NCBI GenBank assembly: GCA_017537105.1
Contig: JAFWBZ010000254.1
Location: 1 to 9,942, forward strand
Direction: 5' to 3'
Source: Clostridia bacterium
Lineage (GTDB): Bacteria > Bacillota > Clostridia > Christensenellales > Aristaeellaceae
Length of the DNA stretch: 9,942 nucleotides
Shown: piece after piece, positions 1-6,711 of the stretch
How the letters are laid out: every line of letters starts with the position of its first letter
Position numbering within the stretch: the stretch's first letter is position 1
The notes under the pieces: model-generated
The model's input: the letters and a program-made list of their open reading frames with translations, nothing else
Told to the model about the DNA's origin: nothing
The model's database searches: none
Position numbers and translations under genes: made by a program

Positions 1-38
1 CCGAGGAGTTTGTCAATAGTCTGAATGGAGCTGCCTAA
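1..38 (+). CDS. Possible 3' end of an upstream gene (partial)
   Basis: A plus-strand frame is open from the window edge to a TAA at 36-38 and encodes EEFVNSLNGAA. The stretch is too short to assign to a family. It is listed because the stop codon sits at the left arm of a perfect hairpin and because the next gene faces it, as expected at a convergent gene end. It could equally be chance open frame. Confidence 0.3.
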   Translation, partial: EEFVNSLNGAA

Positions 39-55
39 AACGAGGCAGCTCCATT
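24..55. terminator. Perfect 13-bp hairpin at a convergent gene end
   Basis: AATGGAGCTGCCT (24-36) and AGGCAGCTCCATT (43-55) are exact reverse complements around a 6-base loop. The left arm includes the first base of the putative TAA stop. Neither side has a real T-run (plus side reads GTCGTTG), so intrinsic termination would be weak. It may instead protect 3' ends or belong to the upstream element. The hairpin is seen directly; the terminator role is inference from position. Confidence 0.4.
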
Positions 56-71
56 GTCGTTGAAAGAGGCA

Positions 72-109
72 CTCAATGAGGAGCACACACAACTCCTCCT
101 CGCATTGAG
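72..109 (-). terminator. Probable terminator of the S9 peptidase gene
   Basis: Reading the minus strand, the stem begins 2 bases after the peptidase stop codon. CTCAATG (109-103) pairs with CATTGAG (78-72), and AGGAG (100-96) pairs with CTCCT (83-79), with a 2-base bulge and a 12-base loop. The sequence that follows on the minus strand is TGCCTCTTTC, a poor U-tract. Position and stem length support a terminator; the weak tail lowers confidence. Confidence 0.45.
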
Positions 110-111
110 CA

Positions 112-2100
112 TCACTTTGTATACTTGTCAAACCAGCCCGTGATTTCCTCCAGGCGGCGGAGCCGGTGCGGCGGCTTGCCGGTGCGGGAGAGCTCATGGT
201 TTTTGCCGTGGAATACGACCATCCTGGCGGGAACCTGCAGATAGACCAGAGCGGTATAGAGCTGATAGCCTTCGGCGATGGGGCAGCGGTGATCCTCTTC
301 GCTGTGGATGATGAGCGTCGGTGTCTTTGCGCTGCTGACATACTTCAGCGGGGATACCTCCCACATTTCCGCAAAGCCCTTTTCGGAATACGGATCCGCG
401 CTGGAGACCTCAAAATTGGAGATCGGCGGGATATCGCTGATGCCGTACATCGTCACCCAGTTGGAAATGCTGCGCTGCGTGGCGATGCAGCAGAACCGAT
501 CGGTATGTCCCAGGATCCAGTTGCTCATGTAGCCGCCGTAGGAGCCGCCGGTGCAGCACAGCTTCTTGAGATCGATGGCCGGATACGTCTCCAGCACCTT
601 GTCCGTAAAGGCCATGATCTGGCGGTAGTCGATGCTGCCCCATTGCAGATCCAGGTAGGAGAAGGCGTTCCCTCTGCCATCGGAGCCGTGGGGATTGCAG
701 AAGAACACGATGTATCCCCTGGCCGCCCATGCCTGCATTTCATGGAAGAATATGGGGCCATAGGCGCACTTGGGTCCGCCGTGAATGTCCAGCACAGCGG
801 GATACTTTTTCCGGGGATCATAGTCTTCCGGCAGGAGCACCCATCCATCGATCTCTTCGCCGTCCAGCTCTGCCATCAGGGGCTGCGGCTGCGCCACATA
901 GACGTCCTTCAGCACCTCCGCGTTCCAGGATGTCAGACAGCGGACCCCGTCCTCTTCCGCGCGGTACAGTTCAGGGAGCTTCATGTCGAACATGCCCGCA
1001 AAGATGACCTTTCCCTCGTGCACGTCGTAATCGCTGAGAAGCCCTGCAGTGGAAACGACGGTTTCGATCGCGCCGTCCAGGCCGATGCGCTTCAGCTTGC
1101 AGCCGTCTCTGTCCAGAGCGGGGAAGTAGACGAAACTGCCATCTGCCTTGGTGAAGCGGGAAGCGCCGTATTCCACGTCCGTCAGCATCTCGTTTCCAAG
1201 GCTCTCGTCTGCGTCGCAGAGGAGCTTCAGCTCCCGGGATTGGGGATCAAAGGTATAGAAGCGCGGGTTTTCATTGTCCCCAAAGCGCTTTCCATCCGCT
1301 CCGATCACCACCAAAGTGTCCGCGATCCACTCAATGCCGTAGATGATCAGGCGCGGCCCCAGGACTCGATGGGTCTTTCCCGTCTCCAGATCCAGGTGGT
1401 ACAGACAATCCCGGTTGGGGCGGCGATTCCGGTAAGTAACGCCGCTGAAATAAACGTCCTTCCCATGAACGCGGAAAGTGCCCACGTCTGTGTTTTTCCC
1501 GGTCAGGCGGCGGAGCTTGTTTTCCTTGACCTGGTAGAGGAACAGTGCGCTGCGCTTCCCCTGGATCAGGCCGCGGCCATTGAAGACGAAGGGGGATTCC
1601 GTCAACACCTCGTAGTCCTTCTCCTCGCCGAGCTTCTCCAGCGTCTTCTTCTTTTTGTCCCCTTCCAGGAGGTACAGATCAGGATTCGCCGTGCTGATTT
1701 CCCCGGTCATCAGCAGGTTTCCGTCCGCCAGTCGCTTGAAGCTGCCTGCGTCCAGCGGAAGCTCATAGGCCTTTTCCGCCTCGCCGCCGGTGAGGGGCAG
1801 CCGATACAGCACGGTGGATGCCCCTTTTTCTTCCCCGTCCTTCTCCTTTTTCTTTTCGTCGCGCCGGTCCGTGGCGAACAGAAGGTGCGCTTCGTCCTCA
1901 AAGAAGAATTCCCCGATTTTGCCGTCGCTGACCATAAGGCGATCGCTGTCTCCGACGCGCAGCCGCAGCCTGCTGACATATTCTTTCTTTTCGCGGTCGA
2001 TTCCGGTCAGAACATATGCCAGCTTCCCGCCGTCCGGGGAAAAGGTCAGCGAGGAAAGCATCCGAAAATCCATAAAGGTGTCCAGCTTGATCTTTTTCAT
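112..2100 (-). CDS. S9 family peptidase (acylaminoacyl-peptidase / prolyl oligopeptidase type)
   Basis: This encodes a 662-residue serine peptidase of clan SC, family S9, expected to cleave short peptides or blocked N-terminal residues in the cytoplasm; no signal peptide is visible. Residues 1 to about 400 are rich in short beta-strand repeats and fit the beta-propeller that gates substrate entry. The C-terminal part is an alpha/beta hydrolase. It contains HGGP (440-443, oxyanion region), the nucleophile motif GGSYGG with Ser520, Asp603 in HSEEDHRCP, and His635 in GKNHELSR, so the triad is complete. Length is close to Bacillus YuxL-type enzymes. The start at 2100 is chosen because GAGGAG lies 8 bases upstream and the product begins MKKIKLDTF; an in-frame upstream ATG at 2163 has no comparable site and adds 21 unlikely residues. 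A Lys/Glu-rich insertion near residues 80-95 is probably a surface loop. The gene is single and divergent from the next. Substrate specificity cannot be read from sequence. Confidence 0.93.
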   Translation of the reverse strand: MKKIKLDTFMDFRMLSSLTFSPDGGKLAYVLTGIDREKKEYVSRLRLRVGDSDRLMVSDGKIGEFFFEDEAHLLFATDRRDEKKKEKDGEEKGASTVLYRLPLTGGEAEKAYELPLDAGSFKRLADGNLLMTGEISTANPDLYLLEGDKKKKTLEKLGEEKDYEVLTESPFVFNGRGLIQGKRSALFLYQVKENKLRRLTGKNTDVGTFRVHGKDVYFSGVTYRNRRPNRDCLYHLDLETGKTHRVLGPRLIIYGIEWIADTLVVIGADGKRFGDNENPRFYTFDPQSRELKLLCDADESLGNEMLTDVEYGASRFTKADGSFVYFPALDRDGCKLKRIGLDGAIETVVSTAGLLSDYDVHEGKVIFAGMFDMKLPELYRAEEDGVRCLTSWNAEVLKDVYVAQPQPLMAELDGEEIDGWVLLPEDYDPRKKYPAVLDIHGGPKCAYGPIFFHEMQAWAARGYIVFFCNPHGSDGRGNAFSYLDLQWGSIDYRQIMAFTDKVLETYPAIDLKKLCCTGGSYGGYMSNWILGHTDRFCCIATQRSISNWVTMYGISDIPPISNFEVSSADPYSEKGFAEMWEVSPLKYVSSAKTPTLIIHSEEDHRCPIAEGYQLYTALVYLQVPARMVVFHGKNHELSRTGKPPHRLRRLEEITGWFDKYTK

Positions 2101-2496
2101 GGTGTTCTCTCCTCTTTCGGTCGTCCGATTGCAGTCCCCATGGCGTGATTCCAGATGTCGCACGGCGCTCTCCGCTGCTTTCGCACACTCGGCCCGGGCC
2201 CTGGTGCTTGAACGGACAAATCCGCCAATATGGATTCCATGGATTTCATCCGCGGCACCGACGCCGCTGCTGCCTTCATCGGCATTGTCTGCACGCCCAT
2301 GGCAAGAAGTCTATCATGGAATTCCACATTTTTCAATACTTTTCAGCGGCCCGGGAAGCATTCTTTGCGCTGCCTGCTTAACCTGCGATTGGCAAGTGCC
2401 GCTTTCACGATGTTTGGGCTGCATCACTGCACAAAGCCACTCGATTCGGATGAGTTGTGCATTCCCGGGGCGGAATGCGCTGGATCGATTTACGCC
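2101..2496. other. Non-coding gap upstream of the S9 gene
   Basis: This is the left part of the gap between two divergent genes. Short open frames exist on both strands, but none has a ribosome binding site or recognisable protein character. A minus-strand promoter for the peptidase gene should lie here. The best candidate is TTGAAA followed 17 bases later by TAGACT, about 210-240 bp upstream of the start, which is too weak to call. Nothing else is recognised. Confidence 0.5.
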
Positions 2497-2526
2497 TTGC
2501 CTTGATTCATGCGAATATGGTACAAT
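2497..2526 (+). promoter_or_regulatory. Extended -10 promoter for the DUF975-CmpB gene
   Basis: TTGCCT (2497-2502) is followed after 18 bases by TACAAT (2521-2526). TACAAT is preceded by TGG, giving the TGN extension that compensates for a weak -35. Transcription would start near 2533 and leave a leader of about 60 bases. The leader holds GTGCAC twice (2545-2550 and 2565-2570), which can pair with a 14-base loop. The ribosome binding site AGAGGAA ends about 10 bases before the ATG at 2596. Confidence 0.6.
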
Positions 2527-2595
2527 AGGGGGGCATCAAGAAATGTGCACGTCGAAAAACAGAGGTGCACAGCGCAAAAGAGGAATGATGAAACA

Positions 2596-4452
2596 ATGAA
2601 GCGCAGTGAAATCAAGCGACAGGCGCGGAGTCACCTGAAGCGGCACTATGTGCTGATCGTCCTGCTGTGTGCCGTTTCCATTTTCCTGGGCACGGAGTTT
2701 ACCAACGTGGTGGACAACGCCCAGACGTGGTACGACATTGTAACCAATCAGCCCACGGAGCTGAGAGCCCTCGACGCAAAGGAAAACCGCGGCAGCCTGC
2801 AGAAGATCTTCAACGATCTGATCGAGGACAATCTGGAGGCGGGCTACGAGGAGACCGCGGAACGCGTGCGGCAGCTGCAGACCCAAGCGGACGGAAACTC
2901 CATGCTGGGGCGCAGCCGCGGAGTGCTGGCGGCGCTGGTGAACAACATCAATTCCGGCCATCTGTATACGATTTTGATCACCTCCCTGCACAGCGTCATC
3001 CATTCCAGGCAGGCGGCGGCGATCCTCATGATTCTGCTGGCGCTGGCCGTGCAGGCCTGCGTCTGGATATTCCTCCGCAACGTCTATGGCGTGGTGCTGC
3101 GCAGGGCAAGCCTGGAGACGCGGATCTACAGCGCCTATCCCCTGAGCCACCTGCTCTTCCTCCGGCATGTCCGCCGGTGGCTGCGGGCGTCGCTGACGAT
3201 GCTGCTGGTCTCGGTCCAGGAAATGCTGTGGTGGATCACCATCGTCGGAGGGGCAATCAAGCACTATTCCTACTTCCTGGTGCCCTTCATCGCTGCGGAG
3301 AACCCGGATATCAGGCCCCGGCAAGCCATCCGGCTGTCCCGGCAGATGATGGACGGCCACAAGCGGGAGTGCTTCCTGCTGGAGCTGTCCTACCTGGGCT
3401 GGACGCTGCTGGGCTTTGTGACCTTTGGCCTGGTGCAGGTGCTGTGGACGGTGCCCTACCGCGTGGTGGGCTACACGGAGTTTTACGTCGCAGTGCGCGC
3501 AGAGGCTTTGGGAAAGGGCATTCAGGGCGCAGAGCTGCTGAACGACGAGCGCCTGTACGCGCCCGCGCAACCGGAGGAACTGCACAGGCGATATTCCGAG
3601 ATTGCCCGACACGAGGCGATCATAGAGGAGGACATCGTGGAACTGGCGCCCGTCCAGCGCTTCTTTGCCCGGAACTTCGGCATTTGGACCGCCAGCCTGG
3701 AGGAGAAGAAAGTGTTCAGCCGCCAGGAGGGCCTGCGCCAGCAGACGAAGGTGGGCAGGCGGGAGCTGAACGGCGAGGCCTATCCCGACCGGCTGAACCC
3801 GCTGTGGAAGAAGGCGGCCAACGCGCTCAGCGGAAAGACCAGCTATCTGATGCCCTGCACGGTCTGGTCTCTGGTGGTTGTGTTTTTCGCCTTCTGCCTG
3901 GTGGGCTGGGTGTGGGAAGTCAGCCTGCACCTGATCAGCGACGGGGAATTCGTCAATCGCGGCGCGCTGCACGGCCCCTGGCTGCCGATCTACGGCGGCG
4001 GCGTGGTGATGATCGCGGTGCTGCTGTACCGGTTCCGCAAAAGGCCCGCGCTGGAGGCCGTACTGATCCTCGTGCTGTGCGGTTTCGTGGAATACATGAC
4101 CTCCTACTTCATGGAGCTGTCCCGGGGAATGCGCTGGTGGGACTACACCGGCTACTTCCTCAACCTGAATGGCCGCATTTGCGGCGAAGGGCTGGCCGTG
4201 TTCTGCATCGGCGGCATGGCGGCGATCTATCTGCTGATGCCGCTGATCGACGCGATGGTGACCCGGATCAAGCCGAAAATCCTCATTCCCGTTTGCATCG
4301 TGCTGATCGCGGTGTTCGCAGGCGATCTGGTCTACTCCCACTTCGTACCCAACGTGGGCAAGGGCATCACGGATTACGCGTCAGCGGCGATTCCATCGGG
4401 CGGGGATGCTGCATACCGCGTCGATGTCGCGGCGGCGGACGATCTCGGATGA
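2596..4452 (+). CDS. DUF975 - CmpB-type putative permease fusion membrane protein
   Basis: This is a 618-residue integral membrane protein made of two parts. Residues 1 to about 305 resemble DUF975 (PF06161): a basic N-terminus (MKRSEIKRQARSHLK), a membrane segment at about 18-34, a long polar loop (35-120), membrane segments near 140-161, 200-222 and 263-285, and the family's SRQMMDGHKRECF...LSYLGW region (248-269) followed by VPYR and EFY. After a charged linker (about 305-415), residues 419-594 resemble the putative ABC transporter permease family CmpB (PF06541). It has NRGALHGPWLPIYG (454-467), VEYMTSYFMEL (498-508), RWWDYTG (513-519), NLNGRIC (523-529) and a terminal PNVGKGITDY (585-594). 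The transport role of CmpB-type proteins is a database label without strong proof, and no ATPase or solute-binding gene is adjacent, so function is unknown. The start at 2596 follows the ribosome binding site and gives the normal DUF975 N-terminus; longer in-frame starts are rejected. The last 24 residues are low-complexity and not family-like. Confidence 0.85.
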   Translation: MKRSEIKRQARSHLKRHYVLIVLLCAVSIFLGTEFTNVVDNAQTWYDIVTNQPTELRALDAKENRGSLQKIFNDLIEDNLEAGYEETAERVRQLQTQADGNSMLGRSRGVLAALVNNINSGHLYTILITSLHSVIHSRQAAAILMILLALAVQACVWIFLRNVYGVVLRRASLETRIYSAYPLSHLLFLRHVRRWLRASLTMLLVSVQEMLWWITIVGGAIKHYSYFLVPFIAAENPDIRPRQAIRLSRQMMDGHKRECFLLELSYLGWTLLGFVTFGLVQVLWTVPYRVVGYTEFYVAVRAEALGKGIQGAELLNDERLYAPAQPEELHRRYSEIARHEAIIEEDIVELAPVQRFFARNFGIWTASLEEKKVFSRQEGLRQQTKVGRRELNGEAYPDRLNPLWKKAANALSGKTSYLMPCTVWSLVVVFFAFCLVGWVWEVSLHLISDGEFVNRGALHGPWLPIYGGGVVMIAVLLYRFRKRPALEAVLILVLCGFVEYMTSYFMELSRGMRWWDYTGYFLNLNGRICGEGLAVFCIGGMAAIYLLMPLIDAMVTRIKPKILIPVCIVLIAVFAGDLVYSHFVPNVGKGITDYASAAIPSGGDAAYRVDVAAADDLG

Positions 4453-4582
4453 AGTGAGCGATCATACCAATGCGGGCCGGGCGCATCATATGAATATTGT
4501 CCTCGGGAATTCCGGTGCATTGTTCAAGGGCGCCGCGATGGCAGAAGAGGGATCCGCGCGCCTTTGATGTGTGCGACGCGTG

Positions 4583-4604
4583 AAGGCCTCGCATGCTTGG
4601 CCTT
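4583..4604 (+). terminator. Weak hairpin in the gap after the membrane protein gene
   Basis: AAGGCC (4583-4588) pairs with GGCCTT (4599-4604) around a 10-base loop, followed by TGCCCGTTTA. It lies 130 bp past the stop codon and has a poor U-tract, so it is only a candidate terminator. The rest of the 279-bp gap (4453-4731) holds no gene. It contains a small palindrome, CTACG-CTT-CGTAG (4666-4678), about 55 bp before the regulator gene, which could be an operator, but no promoter could be placed next to it. Confidence 0.22.
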
Positions 4605-4731
4605 TGCCCGTTTATGGAATCGGAGAGCGCGATAGCACAGTGTGACAACCGACAGGTTTGCGGGTCTACGCTTCGTAGGTTGCCTTCTTTGGAGAAATGT
4701 GTTAGCGTTGGTTCCACAAGGGGTGAAGGCA

Positions 4732-5343
4732 ATGGATAACTATGTGACCGGCGCCACGATCCGGAGCTTGAGAGAGGGCAAAGGCATGACGCAGGAGGAG
4801 CTGGCGGCGTGCATCCATGTGAGCGCCAAGGCGGTGAGCAAATGGGAAACGGGGAAGGGCTTCCCGGATATCAGTCTGCTTGAACCGCTGGCAAAAGCGC
4901 TGGATATTTCCGTGATCGAGTTGCTGTCCGGGGAGGATGTCCGGAATCAAAACCGCGCCTTCAACATGCTGAAAAGCGTCTGGTATGTCTGTCCTGCCTG
5001 CGGCAATGTGATCTGCGCGACGGGAGAAGCGGTGATCAGCTGCTGTGGGATCGTGCTGCCGCCGCTGGAGCCTGAGCCCGCAGACGAAAGCCATCCATTT
5101 CATACGGAATTCATAGAGGACGAAATCTACGTCTCCCTGAACCATCCCATGACCAGGGAGCATTACATCTCGTTCCTGGCAGCGGTGTCGGATCAGGGAA
5201 TGCAGATCGTCAAGCTCTATCCGGAGGGCGGCGCGGAAGCGAGGTTCAAGCGCAGCCGGGTGAGAGACCTCTGCGCCTGCTGCAATCGACACGGACTGTT
5301 CCGCCTGACGCCGCCCCGGAGGAGCGAACGGCTGCAGTCCTGA
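4732..5343 (+). CDS. XRE-family regulator with C-terminal desulfoferrodoxin-like domain
   Basis: This 203-residue protein combines a DNA-binding domain with an iron-protein-like domain. Residues 7-65 form a Cro/C1-type helix-turn-helix: TIRSLREGKGMTQEELA, then VSAKAVSKWETGKGFPD as recognition region. Residues 84-191 follow the desulfoferrodoxin layout. YVCPACGN (C87, C90) and CC (C104, C105) match the four cysteines of the rubredoxin-like Fe site. H121, H138 (HPM), H144, C184 and H187 (CNRHGL) match the His4Cys ligands of the superoxide reductase site in order and nearly in spacing. By hand alignment the Glu before the first His is kept (E119), but the catalytic Lys between them is Ser (S120). 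I infer a regulator sensing iron or superoxide rather than an efficient reductase. The start at 4732 has AAGGGGTG about 6 bases upstream; a longer frame from 4642 has no such site. It may lead an operon with the two genes that follow. Confidence 0.88.
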   Translation: MDNYVTGATIRSLREGKGMTQEELAACIHVSAKAVSKWETGKGFPDISLLEPLAKALDISVIELLSGEDVRNQNRAFNMLKSVWYVCPACGNVICATGEAVISCCGIVLPPLEPEPADESHPFHTEFIEDEIYVSLNHPMTREHYISFLAAVSDQGMQIVKLYPEGGAEARFKRSRVRDLCACCNRHGLFRLTPPRRSERLQS

Positions 5344-5454
5344 TCGGAGGCACAAGAGGCGAATCGGAGAGGACGGCTGCATTGAATGCTGCGCAAGGGG
5401 GCAGAATCCAGAGATATTGGATTTCAACCGGGCTTGAAACGGAGAAGAAGATCG

Positions 5455-5661
5455 ATGAGCAAATATGAGCCCTTATGGAAGTGGATCGCGGCAAACAAAA
5501 GGGAAAGCTTCAAGCTGACCTGGGCCGAGATCGAAGCGATAGCGGGCGTTCCGATAGACCACTCCTTCCTCAATTTCAAAAAAGAGCTGCTGGAGTATGG
5601 ATTTCGGGTTGGAAAGATTTCCATGAAGGAACAAACCGTTGCCTTTCAAAGAGAAGAATAA
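5455..5661 (+). CDS. Small hypothetical protein, DUF7662-like
   Basis: This 68-residue soluble protein begins MSKYEPLWKWIA, continues with LTWAEIEAIAGVPIDHSF, and ends KISMKEQTVAFQREE. The pattern of YxPLxxWI, then L(T/S)(F/W)xEIExI, then a C-terminal strand pair resembles small DUF7662-type proteins of unknown function; this is recalled from memory and not aligned. GGAGAAGAAG at 5441-5450 supplies a ribosome binding site for the ATG at 5455, so a longer frame from 5386 with an Arg-rich start is rejected. The gene lies 111 bp after the regulator and 21 bp before the acetyltransferase start, so shared transcription is likely. The cluster of conserved-looking hydrophobic and acidic residues argues that it is real despite its size. 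Its job is unknown. Confidence 0.75.
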   Translation: MSKYEPLWKWIAANKRESFKLTWAEIEAIAGVPIDHSFLNFKKELLEYGFRVGKISMKEQTVAFQREE

Positions 5662-5682
5662 ATCGGTATGATGGAGGAAGCC

Positions 5683-6129
5683 ATGGTAGAACTGAGGGCC
5701 ATTGCGGAGGATAACTTTCTTGACGCCTTTCGTCTTGAGCTTGCGCCGGGGCAGGAGCGCTTTGTGTCCCACCCGATCCGGAGTCTTGCGCAGGCTTACG
5801 TCTACAGGGAACAGTGCCAGCCGTTCGGCATCTACGCGGACGGGAAGATGGTCGGATATGTCATGGTCATCTATGACTACGATGTCCCGGAGTATGACAT
5901 CTGGCACATGATGATCGACAGATCCGCACAGGGACGCGGTTACGGCAGCGCCGCTCTGGATCGGGTGCTCGACTATATCCGGACAAAGCCGTTTGGAGAT
6001 TCCGACAGGGTGGCCCTGACCTGCAATAAGGACAATCCGGCGGCGAGAAAGCTCTATGAACGCAAGGGCTTTCGCGCGACGGGGGTCGAGGATGAGGACG
6101 AGACAGAGCTCGCCATGACGGTCAACTGA
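5683..6129 (+). CDS. GNAT family N-acetyltransferase
   Basis: This 148-residue cytoplasmic enzyme should transfer an acetyl group from acetyl-CoA to an amine. Residues 1-10 (MVELRAIAED) form the first GNAT strand. YADGKMVGYVMV (51-62) is the beta2-beta3 hairpin. IWHMMIDRSAQGRGYGSAAL (73-92) is motif A with the Q-G-R-G-Y-G pyrophosphate loop at 83-88. NPAARKLYERKGF (118-130) is motif B. The sequence FVSHPIRSLAQAYVY (27-41) followed by PFGIY resembles the polyamine acetyltransferases of the BltD type, so spermidine or a similar polyamine is a reasonable but unproven substrate. The ATG at 5683 has GGAGG 5 bases upstream; the alternative ATGs at 5668 and 5671 lack a good site. It is probably the last gene of the cluster begun by the XRE regulator. 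Confidence 0.9.
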   Translation: MVELRAIAEDNFLDAFRLELAPGQERFVSHPIRSLAQAYVYREQCQPFGIYADGKMVGYVMVIYDYDVPEYDIWHMMIDRSAQGRGYGSAALDRVLDYIRTKPFGDSDRVALTCNKDNPAARKLYERKGFRATGVEDEDETELAMTVN

Positions 6130-6148
6130 CATATGGATTCGCCTCTTG

Positions 6149-6198
6149 CCCGCATATTTCCGCAAGTCACAGGCTGACGCGTGGACATATGCGGGTTT
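6149..6198 (+). terminator. Candidate terminator after the acetyltransferase gene
   Basis: CCCGCATAT (6149-6157) pairs exactly with ATATGCGGG (6187-6195), and TTT follows. The stem starts 19 bases past the stop codon. The 29-base loop is long for an intrinsic terminator and the T-run is short. Position favours a terminator, structure only partly. Confidence 0.4.
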
Positions 6199-6245
6199 GT
6201 GCGTTCAACGGCTTTCGGAGCGGCGCAAGAGGGTGATCGTTAATA

Positions 6246-6402
6246 ACTAATCTCAATCTAAATTACAACCCTCTGCGGGCATCTTTTCCGCCCTGCCGTT
6301 GCTTCACTTCGGTCAACGATGCGCTGCATCGCCTTCCTCCGTTCAGCTTAGGCAGAACGGAAAAATTGCTCCGCATAAGTTCACTTTCAGATTGAGCTTA
6401 GT
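6246..6402. repeat. 157-bp symmetric foldback repeat, MITE-like
   Basis: Three sets of complementary arms share one exact centre at 6324. The outer arms are ACTAATCTCAATCTAAA (6246-6262) and TTCAGATTGAGCTTAGT (6386-6402), complementary at 15 of 17 positions. The middle arms are TTTTCCGCCCTGCC (6284-6297) and GGCAGAACGGAAAA (6351-6364), complementary at 12 of 14. The apex is GATGC-GCT-GCATC (6318-6330). Pairing also partly continues outward from the middle arms (TGCGGG opposite CTCCGCA). No frame inside encodes a protein. Concentric arms and terminal inverted repeats fit a miniature inverted-repeat element or a dispersed repeat, but no target-site duplication could be recognised and copy number cannot be tested here. 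Confidence 0.6.
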
Positions 6403-6682
6403 ATAAGCAGATCGATCGGGCGCGCGGGGAAAGCACGGATGTGTACAGCGACAGCAAATCCAATATCCCGGCACAATTGGCATCGCACTCCATACGGGGC
6501 AAGTCATACCGCTGACTTTGCTCTGTCAACGATCGTGAAGGCGAAGGACACACACGCACCCTCCCGATGAACCCTTTGACACAGCTTAACAGCAGCACAG
6601 CCCGACCCGTCTTCATTGATTCCTCGTTATTGTTTTTCCAATACATGGTGCTCTTTGTGATGCTTTTTCTTGATCAGCATAA
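6403..6682. other. Unassigned stretch between the foldback repeat and the hsdR promoter
   Basis: No supported gene. A plus-strand frame runs from 6402 to a TGA at 6513-6515 and reads like protein (for example QIDRARGESTDVYSDSK) but has no start codon or ribosome binding site. A minus-strand frame (6646 to 6398) has an ATG but runs into the foldback arm and is not recognised. The stretch may be part of a larger repeat that includes the foldback, or a gene remnant. From about 6625 the sequence becomes AT-rich, leading into the promoter. Confidence 0.4.
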
Positions 6683-6711
6683 TTGAAAGATATTTCTGTA
6701 TCTGTTATAAT
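6683..6711 (+). promoter_or_regulatory. Near-consensus sigma-A promoter of the hsdRM operon
   Basis: TTGAAA (6683-6688) and TATAAT (6706-6711) are separated by exactly 17 bases, and TGT precedes the -10 as an extended element. Transcription would start near 6718, giving a leader of about 45 bases before hsdR. A second TATAAT (6717-6722) lies 11 bases further on. This is by far the best promoter in the window and implies strong transcription unless repressed. Confidence 0.85.

Noticed and set aside
166..2148. Long plus-strand open frame (660 residues) opposite the S9 peptidase gene
   Set aside because: It is antisense to a gene with an intact catalytic triad and a good ribosome binding site. 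It lacks recognisable domains and is explained by high GC and codon bias of the true gene.
2097..2336. Minus-strand frame of 79 residues just upstream of the S9 gene
   Set aside because: It overlaps the peptidase start codon in another frame, has no ribosome binding site I can see, and resembles no known protein.
2536..4341. Minus-strand open frame (601 residues) opposite the membrane protein gene
   Set aside because: Its composition is rich in His, Gln, Asp and Pro, typical of antisense GC-rich frames, and it has no domain. The plus-strand product matches two known families.
2667..4457. Second plus-strand frame (596 residues) overlapping the membrane protein gene
   Set aside because: It is a shifted frame, rich in Gly, Arg, Ala and Pro, with no start site or family resemblance.
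4600..4731. Promoter for the XRE regulator gene
   Set aside because: Several TTG-type -35 candidates exist (for example at 4597 and 4657), but none has an acceptable -10 at 16-18 bases, so none is called.
6398..6646. Minus-strand frame of 82 residues between the foldback repeat and hsdR
   Set aside because: No family resemblance or clear ribosome binding site, and its end runs into the outer arm of the foldback repeat. Kept only as part of the unassigned stretch.
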